Origin: an uncultured Planctomycetaceae bacterium | GTDB lineage: Bacteria > Planctomycetota > Planctomycetia > Pirellulales > Lacipirellulaceae | NCBI GenBank assembly: GCA_937860165.1 | Contig: CALMBE010000804.1 | Location: 1-5,256, forward strand | Reading direction: 5' to 3' | DNA length: 5,256 nucleotides | Shown: positions 1-4,021 of the stretch, piece by piece | Position numbering within the stretch: the first letter of the stretch is position 1 | Layout of the letters: every line of letters starts with the position of its first letter | The notes under the pieces: generated by a model | The model's input: only the letters and a program-made list of their open reading frames with translations | The model's database searches: none | Told to the model about the DNA's origin: nothing | Program-made: the position numbers and the translations under genes

Positions 1-2
1 TC

Positions 3-47
3 GTGTTGGCGGCCCTCGTCGCTGACCGCTTAAAGGAAAAACCCTAA
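3..47 (+). CDS. C-terminal tail of the gene upstream of the capsid gene (partial)
   Basis: An open frame enters from the left edge and reads V-L-A-A-L-V-A-D-R-L-K-E-K-P before TAA at 45-47. The stop directly abuts the capsid ATG (TAAATG), the tight spacing expected of translationally coupled genes in a phage head operon. The tail is amphipathic and charged but too short to identify. By the usual gene order (portal, prohead protease, major capsid) it could be the end of a prohead protease or ClpP-like protease; that is inference from position only. Frames 1 and 2 of the same bases stop at 31-33 and 22-24, so the third frame is preferred because it runs to the junction. Confidence 0.4.
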   Translation: MLAALVADRLKEKP

Positions 48-1370
48 ATGTTAGATTACAAACCACGCCCTCAAGACCTGGGTCACTTAATCGAGGAGCG
101 CACAAAGCTTTTCGACAACGCGACCGCAATTCTCGACAAGTGTTCCATTGAAAATCGTGCCCCTACGCTGGCGGAAGAACGCGAGATCCGCAAGGCCGAA
201 GATACCAGCCCCGGCAGTGAGCTCGACAACCTCAACACCACGATTGCCGAATTCCAATCCCGCGAAAAGCAAATGGCAAGTTTCGCTTCGACGATGGGCA
301 TGGGCACCTTCGGCCACGAATTCCACTACAATCCAAACGAAAATAAAGGACTCCCTAATATGAATACCCCAGCAACATTCAAGGCCTTCAAAGGACCGAA
401 CGCGGCCCAAGACGCCTTTGATAGCGGCAAGTGGCTGCGCAGTGTCGTGAATGGCGACATTCGGGCCACGGCTACCGAAGGCACTCCATCTCAGGGCGGT
501 TACACCGTGCCTACTCCCCTGCATAACGCGATTATCAACGCGCGGGAACTGGCGGGTGTATCTCGCAAAGTGGCCCATGTTATCCCCATGACAGGCGACA
601 CCTTAGACGTGCCAAAGAAAACCGATGGCCCCACGGTCTACTATCCCGCCGAAGCTGGTGTGATTACCCCATCGGATCAAACCTGGGGCAGTGTGGCCCT
701 CACCGCCAAGAAGCGGGCCATTCTCTCTTATGTCTCGCAAGAGCTGGTCGATGATTCCATCATTCCAATCATGGATGACCTGGCTTCGCAGATGGGCACC
801 GAATTCGCCGTGCAGGAGGACAACGAGTTCATCAACGGCGATGGAACTGGAACCTACGGGTCCGAAGTCGGCTTGTTGTCTGCAATCCATGCTTCCGCCG
901 TGGCGACTGCTGCCGCTGGAATTGATACTTGGGCAGAATTAACCATTGCGAATCACACCGACGCGATGGGCAAACTCAACTCCAAATGGTGGCCGTATGG
1001 CACAAGCTGGATTTGTTCGGCACAATACTACTATCAGGTTATGCTACGCCTGATTGCATCGGCGGGCGGCAACGCTATCCGCGACATGGAAGCGGGGGCG
1101 GCTGGCATCCCAATGTTCCTAGGGATGCCGGTTCACTTCACAAGTGCGATGCCGACTAGCACGGCGGTAGCACAAGTCTCGGTATTGTTCGGCGCGTTCA
1201 ATCAAGCCGTCATAATCGGTGATCGAGTCCCGACCCGAATTGCGTTGTCGGACCAATTTGCTTTCGACACTGACCGCTTGGCACTGCGGGCCACAACTCG
1301 ATATGACATCAACGTACATGAATCCACCGCTACCGGTCCTTACACCGCCCTCAAGACGGCGGCGAGTTAA
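48..1370 (+). CDS. HK97-fold phage major capsid protein with N-terminal delta domain
   Basis: A 440-residue protein that would form the icosahedral shell of a tailed-phage-type particle. Residues about 10-80 are charged and helical (for example LIEERTKLFDNATAILDK), like the coiled-coil delta or scaffold domain of HK97 capsids. A Gly/Pro/Asn-rich linker follows at about 84-110. The capsid fold proper then begins, with family-typical pieces: GGYTVP at 150-155, a spine-helix region around NAIINARELAGVSRK (160-174), AILSYVSQELVDDS (224-237), the FINGDGTG loop (261-268), FLGMPV (357-362) and FGAFNQAVIIGDR (381-393). Length fits the family (about 380-450). The ATG at 48 has AAAGGA at 32-37, ten bases upstream. 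A second in-frame ATG at 360 (Met105) has its own AAAGGA. The gene is followed by a terminator, not by connector or tail genes. HK97 capsid identity is firm; whether a protease removes the delta domain cannot be seen. Confidence 0.93.
   Translation: MLDYKPRPQDLGHLIEERTKLFDNATAILDKCSIENRAPTLAEEREIRKAEDTSPGSELDNLNTTIAEFQSREKQMASFASTMGMGTFGHEFHYNPNENKGLPNMNTPATFKAFKGPNAAQDAFDSGKWLRSVVNGDIRATATEGTPSQGGYTVPTPLHNAIINARELAGVSRKVAHVIPMTGDTLDVPKKTDGPTVYYPAEAGVITPSDQTWGSVALTAKKRAILSYVSQELVDDSIIPIMDDLASQMGTEFAVQEDNEFINGDGTGTYGSEVGLLSAIHASAVATAAAGIDTWAELTIANHTDAMGKLNSKWWPYGTSWICSAQYYYQVMLRLIASAGGNAIRDMEAGAAGIPMFLGMPVHFTSAMPTSTAVAQVSVLFGAFNQAVIIGDRVPTRIALSDQFAFDTDRLALRATTRYDINVHESTATGPYTALKTAAS
345..362 (+). 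promoter_or_regulatory. Internal Shine-Dalgarno and ATG inside the capsid gene
   Basis: AAAGGA at 345-350 stands nine bases before an in-frame ATG (360-362, Met105 of the capsid protein). The gene's own start has the same AAAGGA ten bases before its ATG. Both leaders also share CCCTAA just before the ATG (TAAAGGA then CCCTAA). Initiation here would give a 336-residue protein lacking the delta domain, close to where HK97 gp5 is cleaved (after about residue 103). The sequence features are plain; that ribosomes use the site is inference. Confidence 0.45.
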
Positions 1371-1431
1371 TCGAGCACGCGACCCGCAAGATTCCGTCGA
1401 ACGCACGGAGTTGCGAGAAGCGGCAACAGCC

Positions 1432-1476
1432 AACAGCGGCAGTCGGTTTCGCCCCCGGCTGACGCTGTTTTTATTT
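1432..1476 (+). terminator. Intrinsic terminator after the capsid gene
   Basis: The arms 1435-1446 and 1455-1466 pair at 11 of 12 positions (one G·T wobble, one G/A mismatch) around an eight-base loop, and the stem can extend by three pairs (1432-1434 with 1467-1469). A T-rich tract, TTTTTATTT (1468-1476), follows at once. This is a standard rho-independent terminator oriented with the capsid gene, 61 bases after its stop codon. It implies that the transcript carrying the capsid gene ends here. Confidence 0.75.
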
Positions 1477-1510
1477 CTCATTTCTCACGACGAAGGCAGG
1501 ACGGAAAAAG

Positions 1511-1537
1511 AAACCCGACAAGCAGCTTGTCGGGTTT
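1511..1537. terminator. Second, near-perfect hairpin, possible bidirectional terminator
   Basis: Thirteen bases (AAACCCGACAAGC) are followed after a single base by their exact reverse complement. A hairpin with a five-base loop and an eleven-pair stem can form. On the plus strand it is followed only by TTTAGC. Read on the minus strand it is followed by a T-rich run (TTTCTTTTT), so it may work best against transcription entering from the right. It backs up the terminator 35 bases upstream and would insulate the capsid operon from the region to its right. Confidence 0.55.
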
Positions 1538-1610
1538 AGCAAACCCACTCTTGTTGCTTATCGCAAGCTCCACAACCACCGGGAAAAACTAGAAGAATAC
1601 TACCAAGGGA

Positions 1611-1685
1611 ATGATGCTGATTCCGCAACTCGCCATCAGGGACGCCATATCGGCCCTTAGAAGCGATGATCGGGCGGACGGGTGA
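1611..1685 (+). repeat. Left copy of a duplicated short coding tail
   Basis: This segment shares a 26-base exact block (1618-1643) with 2202-2227, then a second block around GCGATGATCGGG and GACGGGT. Aligned in one frame, both copies read I-P-Q-L-A-I-R-D, then A-L-R, then D-D-R, then D-G and an immediate stop (TGA here, TAA in the right copy). The differences between blocks include a synonymous Leu change (CTT versus TTG), and the stops align exactly, so this frame looks like a real C-terminus. From ATG 1614 it is a 23-residue peptide with AAGG at 1605-1608. I do not recognise a family. It is more likely a broken gene end than a functional peptide. Confidence 0.5.
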
Positions 1686-1742
1686 AAGTACCACCCACGG
1701 CCGTAGATCAATTCCTAGGGCATCCTCGCAGGCCGGTTTTCG

Positions 1743-1775
1743 CCCCCGTGGCGCCTCGACGTGGGGGAATCCCCC
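1743..1775. repeat. GC-rich overlapping hairpins (mutually exclusive)
   Basis: Bases 1743-1753 can pair with 1757-1767 (five C-G pairs, two G·T wobbles and three more pairs, one mismatch, three-base loop). Alternatively the GGGGG at 1763-1767 can pair with CCCCC at 1771-1775 around AAT. The two folds compete for the same G run. No U tract follows, so a terminator role is not supported. The structure lies just left of the first ParB-like repeat unit. Confidence 0.35.
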
Positions 1776-1783
1776 GCCTGACT

Positions 1784-1843
1784 ACCCGTGGCGAGTTGGG
1801 TTTGCTGCTTACCCCGCTGTACGCGAAAATGGCGAAGGAAAAT
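1784..1843 (+). repeat. Direct repeat, copy 1 (60 bp)
   Basis: It begins ACCCGTGGCGAGTTGGG and matches copy 2 (1981-2040) at 55 of 60 positions by my count. It encodes the TRGELGLLLTPLYA...MAKEN part of the ParB-like remnant. The copies start 197 bases apart, so they lie in different frames. Confidence 0.85.
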
Positions 1844-1869
1844 CAGCGTGCTGGTGGTGGCGACAAGAG

Positions 1870-1899
1870 AGCGCTTCCCCAGAATTCTGGGGAAGCGCT
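1870..1899. repeat. Perfect 30-bp palindrome centred on GAATTC (palindrome 1)
   Basis: Fifteen bases, AGCGCTTCCCCAGAA, are followed directly by their exact reverse complement. It falls on the QNS codons of the first ParB-like unit. As RNA it would form a strong hairpin; as DNA it is a two-fold symmetric site or could extrude as a cruciform. It is followed five bases later by CCCATCGACACCC. Confidence 0.85.
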
Positions 1900-1941
1900 T
1901 CAGCCCATCGACACCCGTGCTTACCAGCTTATCGAGGCGGC

Positions 1942-1969
1942 ACAACTCCGAAGAATTCTGCGGACTTGT
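1942..1969. repeat. 28-bp imperfect palindrome centred on GAATTC (palindrome 2)
   Basis: The arms 1942-1955 and 1956-1969 pair at 12 of 14 positions. The central AGAATTCT is the same as in palindromes 1 and 3, but the outer arms (ACAA.TCCG and CGGA.TTGT) are different in sequence and still complementary to each other. CCCATCGAAACCC follows two bases later, as in the other units. Confidence 0.75.
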
Positions 1970-1980
1970 CGCCCATCGAA

Positions 1981-2040
1981 ACCCGTGGCGAGTTGGGTTT
2001 GCTGCTTACTCCGCTGTACGCGGCCATGGCTAAGGAAAAT
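1981..2040 (+). repeat. Direct repeat, copy 2 (60 bp)
   Basis: Partner of 1784-1843. Differences are one C/T change, an AAA/GCC codon swap and one G/T change. Here the repeat follows PKNSADLSPIE and leads into the better-preserved second ParB-like unit. Confidence 0.85.
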
Positions 2041-2080
2041 CTAAAGGAGGCCGGAAAGAAACACGGCAAAGGACATCCAA

Positions 2081-2106
2081 AGGGTTCACAGAATTCTGTG
2101 GACCTT
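2081..2106. repeat. 26-bp palindrome centred on GAATTC (palindrome 3)
   Basis: The arms 2081-2093 and 2094-2106 pair throughout if two G·T wobbles are allowed. The core is CACAGAATTCTGTG. The outer arm sequence again differs from palindromes 1 and 2. The distance from the centre to the downstream CCCATCGACACCC is the same as in unit 1 (19.5 bases), and 3 bases more than in unit 2. Confidence 0.75.
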
Positions 2107-2200
2107 ATTCAGCCCATCGACACCCAGAAAGCTGTAGCGAAGATAGCCGGGGTCTCCCACGACACCATTGCTAAGGTGAAGCTGATTCAAGAAAACGCTG

Positions 2201-2269
2201 ATGATTCCGCAACTCGCCATCAGGGACTTCAAATTCGCCTTGAGACGCGATGATCGGGAAGACGGGTAA
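2201..2269 (+). repeat. Right copy of the duplicated short coding tail
   Basis: Partner of 1611-1685. From ATG 2201 it reads M-I-P-Q-L-A-I-R-D, then F-A-L-R-R-D-D-R-E-D-G and TAA. It overlaps the end of the ParB-like frame, which becomes unfamiliar (SATRHQG onward) exactly where the exact repeat starts. A junction between the ParB-like fragment and unrelated sequence is therefore likely at about 2202. Confidence 0.5.
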
Positions 2270-2411
2270 AGAGTCAAGGCAAGTCGTTTGAACGCGGGAG
2301 AAGCCATCCTATGCGATTGTTTTTGAGAGTAGCTTGATAAAGCCAATTGAAACGCCAGAATAGGGGCGTCCAACAAATAGTAGGTTCTCTCATGTCCAAA
2401 AGTAGTAATCT
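2270..2411. other. Intergenic leader region before the integrase structure
   Basis: No gene is supported here. It holds the weak promoter candidate at 2334-2361 and a small inverted repeat, ACGCC (2352-2356) with GGCGT (2365-2369), over an eight-base loop that would sit at or just after a transcription start. Base composition is more AT-rich than the flanking coding regions. Confidence 0.4.
2334..2361 (+). promoter_or_regulatory. Possible sigma-70-type promoter for the integrase
   Basis: TTGATA (2334-2339, five of six matches to TTGACA) and CAGAAT (2356-2361, four of six matches to TATAAT) are 16 bases apart. Transcription from here would carry the 2412-2497 structure in a roughly 165-base leader. 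The -10 match is poor and promoter rules in this lineage are not visible to me, so this is a weak call. Confidence 0.25.
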
Positions 2412-2497
2412 AAGCGCGTTGCTGCGCGGGTGTCAGGGTGTCCGATACTCACCCATGGGCCTACTATCCCATGACGCACAATCGCAGCAACGCGCTT
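2412..2497. other. Large stem with perfect 15-bp arms enclosing two hairpins
   Basis: The arm AAGCGCGTTGCTGCG (2412-2426) is matched exactly by its reverse complement at 2483-2497. Inside lie two smaller stems: GGGTG (2436-2440) with CACCC (2450-2454), and CATGGG (2454-2459) with CCCATG (2468-2473), sharing one base. The whole could fold as a three-way junction in RNA or single-stranded DNA. It ends 34 bases before the integrase ATG. Candidate roles are a regulatory leader for the integrase, a recombination or excision-factor site, or a replication origin. The sequence does not choose between them. Confidence 0.6.
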
Positions 2498-2502
2498 TCT
2501 TA

Positions 2503-2518
2503 GTGCCATATCTGGCAC
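2503..2518 (+). promoter_or_regulatory. Small hairpin next to the integrase ribosome-binding site
   Basis: GTGCCA, loop TATC, TGGCAC: a perfect six-pair stem ending right at the Shine-Dalgarno GGAAGGGA (2519-2526). In the mRNA it would stack beside the ribosome-binding site and could tune integrase translation; that effect is inference. Confidence 0.4.
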
Positions 2519-2531
2519 GGAAGGGAACGCG

Positions 2532-3776
2532 ATGGATGATTCGATCAAGGTCTATGTCGTCAACTATCCGGGACGCACCAATTTAGTGATGCGTTACTGT
2601 GACCCGTTCACCGGGAAACAGATTGCACGATCAACCGGCACCGACAAGCAACGAGAAGCCGAGCGGGTAGCTGCCAAGTGGGAAGCCGAGTTACGGGAAG
2701 GGCGCTACCAAAAGCCAACTCGCATGACTTGGAAGGAATTCCGCGAACGGTACACCCGTGAAAAGTTGGCGACACTTGCCGACAAAACTGAGGAAGCGGC
2801 GGACTCGGCTTTCAATCACCTGGAGCGTGAAATTGCGCCGAAGTTGTTGGAGACTCTCGACGCTGAGCAGATTAGCCGATTCATGCGGAAGCTCTCCGAA
2901 AAGGGAATGAAAGCTACAACGCTATCGAGTCACATGGCGTCGATTCGCGCGGCTCTCAATTGGGGAGAACGGAAAGGATTTTTGCGGAAAGCACCCGACG
3001 TGGATATGCCAAAGGCAGCTAAGGGAATTGATTGTTCCATGCGTGGGCGACCAATCACCGGGGAAGAATTCGAGCGGCTGCTGGACGCAACTCCGAAAGT
3101 GCGGAAGCTCGAACCGGAGAAGTGGCAACGGCTCTTGCGAGGGTTGTGGTTGTCGGGATTGCGATTAGGTGAAGCTCTGCAACTGTCATGGGATGAGGAT
3201 GCGGCAATTACTGTCCGCCTGGACGGCAAGTATCCCCGGCTGCGATTGCTAGCAGAGGGACCCAAGGCACACCGGGACCAACTCTTGCCAATCACTCCCG
3301 ACTTTGCCGAGTTTCTATTGGCCACCCCGGAAGCCAAGCGAAAAGGTTTGGTATTCGGCATCTACAGTGGCGGTGCCGACAAGCCATTAAGCACCCAACG
3401 CGCCGGACGTTATATTTCTGCCATTGGCGAAAAGGCGAGGGTTGTCACCAATTCTAGCTCGACTCGCAAGCGGCTGAACAAAAACACCGGAATAGTGGAA
3501 ATAGTTTCGGGTTGTGCCACCGCGCACGACCTGCGCCGGTCGTTCGGCACCCGCTGGAGTCAAAAGGTAATGCCGCGAGTGTTAATGCAACTCATGCGGC
3601 ATACTTCGATTACCACCACAATGAAGTTCTACGTCGAAAACAACGCTGATAGTGTCTCGGCTGAGCTATGGGGGCAGTTAGGTAATACTTTAGGTAACAC
3701 CCCCCCGGAAGTAACGCCAAGGGAAAGCCAAGCCAACGAAGCCGATTGCCATAACTCTTTATCTAACAAGGCTTAA
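2532..3776 (+). CDS. int: Tyrosine recombinase / integrase of the element
   Basis: A 414-residue site-specific recombinase that would cut and rejoin DNA at the element's attachment sites through a 3'-phosphotyrosine. Residues 1-60 form a small beta-rich arm-binding-type region, and 66-145 the SAM-like core-binding domain (WKEFRERYTREKL onward). Residues about 171-375 are the catalytic domain. All catalytic positions are present: Arg211 (LSGLRLGEAL), Lys245 (GPKAHRD), His332 and Arg335 (HDLRRSFGTRW), His357 (LMRHTSITTTM) and nucleophile Tyr367 (MKFY). The tail beyond 380 is polar, with LGNTLGNT, as I recall from planctomycete integrases. GGAAGGGA lies five bases before the ATG at 2532; a competing ATG four bases on is out of frame. 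The gene ends five bases from a tRNA 3' end, which points to that tRNA as target. It is intact and probably active. No excisionase gene is recognisable nearby. Confidence 0.95.
   Translation: MDDSIKVYVVNYPGRTNLVMRYCDPFTGKQIARSTGTDKQREAERVAAKWEAELREGRYQKPTRMTWKEFRERYTREKLATLADKTEEAADSAFNHLEREIAPKLLETLDAEQISRFMRKLSEKGMKATTLSSHMASIRAALNWGERKGFLRKAPDVDMPKAAKGIDCSMRGRPITGEEFERLLDATPKVRKLEPEKWQRLLRGLWLSGLRLGEALQLSWDEDAAITVRLDGKYPRLRLLAEGPKAHRDQLLPITPDFAEFLLATPEAKRKGLVFGIYSGGADKPLSTQRAGRYISAIGEKARVVTNSSSTRKRLNKNTGIVEIVSGCATAHDLRRSFGTRWSQKVMPRVLMQLMRHTSITTTMKFYVENNADSVSAELWGQLGNTLGNTPPEVTPRESQANEADCHNSLSNKA
3678..3700 (+). repeat. Two tandem TTAGGTAAYAC repeats near the attachment site
   Basis: TTAGGTAATAC (3678-3688) and TTAGGTAACAC (3690-3700) are 12 bases apart and encode LGNTLGNT in the integrase tail. 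They lie about 80-100 bases from the tRNA 3' end. Such spaced direct repeats resemble arm-type integrase sites, but they may only reflect the protein repeat. Confidence 0.45.
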
Positions 3777-3781
3777 CAGAG

Positions 3782-3806
3782 CGGAGGGCACGGGACTCGA
3801 ACCCGC
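3782..3806. other. Probable attachment site (att) at the tRNA 3' end
   Basis: This 25-base segment covers the T arm and the 3' acceptor strand of the serine tRNA. Integrative elements with tyrosine recombinases commonly use exactly this part of a tRNA gene and carry a copy that restores it. The integrase stop is five bases away. No second copy is in the window; it should lie at the other end of the element, to the left. The true core could be longer or shorter. Confidence 0.55.
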
Positions 3807-3863
3807 AACCGGTTGCCCGGCACCTGAATTCCAATCAGGCCGCTAGCCATTCGCTTACCCTCC
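3782..3863 (-). tRNA. tRNA-Ser (anticodon GGA)
   Basis: Read on the minus strand, the acceptor stem GGAGGGT pairs with GCCCTCC (one T·G) and the discriminator is G, typical of serine. The anticodon stem CCTGA/TCAGG encloses TTGGAAT, giving anticodon GGA (reads UCC and UCU). A long variable arm (GCCGG, GCAA, CCGGT) is class II, as required for serine. The T arm is GCGGG, TTCGAGT, CCCGT. No CCA is encoded, so it must be added by the CCA enzyme. The D arm is irregular: only two or three pairs can be drawn, and the residue after the acceptor stem is A where U8 is expected. A promoter lies upstream. The gene converges with the integrase, as an attachment target would. Confidence 0.92.
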
Positions 3864-3889
3864 CAAAAGTGGTCGAACGCAAGCCCCTC

Positions 3890-3917
3890 ATCATAAACAA
3901 TACGTCGCGGTTTGCAA
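3890..3917 (-). promoter_or_regulatory. Promoter for the tRNA-Ser gene
   Basis: On the minus strand TTGCAA (3912-3917, four of six to the -35 consensus) is 16 bases from TATGAT (3890-3895, five of six to the -10 consensus). A GC-rich GAGGGGC follows the -10. Transcription would start about 20 bases before the tRNA 5' end, a normal leader length. Confidence 0.5.
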
Positions 3918-3984
3918 CGTCCCCCGGAGTCTCGCACTCGCGTAAAATGTCGGGGCATGGCTCTCAGAAAACTCATGTTTCTTT

Positions 3985-4008
3985 CGGTTAACCAGATTGG
4001 ATTAACCG
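3985..4008. terminator. Inverted repeat after the acyltransferase gene, weak terminator candidate
   Basis: CGGTTAA (3985-3991) and TTAACCG (4002-4008) are exact inverted copies, with CCA and TGG able to add inner pairs. The site lies 14 bases beyond the stop of the minus-strand acyltransferase gene. The bases that follow on that strand are GAAAGAAAC, not a U tract, so termination would be weak or factor-assisted. It could instead be a protein-binding site. Confidence 0.35.
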
Positions 4009-4021
4009 GGGTGTCGGGGTG

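Larger units (their letters stand above)
1538..1783. other. Gene-free stretch with degenerate coding traces
   Basis: No intact gene is visible. One frame reads T-L-V-A-Y-R-K-L-H-N-H-R-E-K-L-E-E-Y-Y-Q from 1547 without a recognisable start, and it stops at 1661. It runs into the left copy of the short duplicated tail described separately. The rest (1686-1783) has low coding character and is rich in C and G runs. I read it as eroded sequence between the terminators and the ParB-like remnants. Confidence 0.4.
1784..2253 (+). pseudogene. Broken, partly duplicated ParB-like / DNA-binding gene remnant
   Basis: Two reading frames carry pieces of one recognisable protein type. Positions 1784-1920 read R-G-E-L-G-L-L-L-T-P-L-Y-A-K-M-A-K-E-N-Q, then AGGGDKR, PQNSG and PIDTR. 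The other frame (about 1942-2253) reads PKNSADL, PIETR, GELGLLLTPLYAAMAKEN, then KGSQNSVDL, PIDTQ and VAKIAGVSHDTIAKVKLIQENADD. The order (PLYAxxAKEN, QNS, PIDTR, AKIAGVSHDTIAKVK) is that of ParB-related proteins of plasmids and phages; the last part is the HTH-like segment, in which SHDT is characteristic. Missing are the N-terminal ParB/Srx nuclease-like domain, a start and the end of the C-terminus. The units are offset by 197 bases, which is not a multiple of three, so they cannot form one protein. Indels within units are multiples of three, so the ancestor was coding. A functional truncated product is possible but unlikely. Confidence 0.65.

Noticed and set aside
87..578. 163-residue minus-strand ORF opposite the capsid gene
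   Set aside because: It is antisense to a clearly coding HK97 capsid frame and has no recognisable motif.
1219..1539. 106-residue ORF over the capsid gene end and the terminators
   Set aside because: It overlaps the capsid gene in another frame and crosses two hairpin terminators; composition is Arg/Ser-rich as in shadow frames.
1784..2106. Diversity-generating or retron template region
   Set aside because: No reverse transcriptase is in the window, and differences between repeat copies are not concentrated at adenines.
1666..2253. 195-residue ORF taken as one intact protein
   Set aside because: Only residues from about position 1942 on resemble the ParB-like family. The first half reads out of frame through another copy of the same repeat, so it is a composite of debris and not a gene.
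2412..2497. Integron-type attC site
   Set aside because: The arms do not carry the expected RYYYAAC/GTTRRRY core boxes, and the adjacent recombinase lacks any feature I can tie to integron integrases.
1540..2531. CRISPR array
   Set aside because: The repeats are few, unequal in length and spacing, and coding-derived; there is no regular repeat-spacer pattern.
2347..2586. 79-residue plus-strand ORF upstream of and overlapping the integrase start
   Set aside because: It runs through the large inverted repeat and out of frame into the integrase gene, has no clear ribosome-binding site and no recognisable domain.
3773..3976. 67-residue minus-strand ORF covering the tRNA
   Set aside because: It lies over the tRNA gene and its promoter and is a chance open frame.
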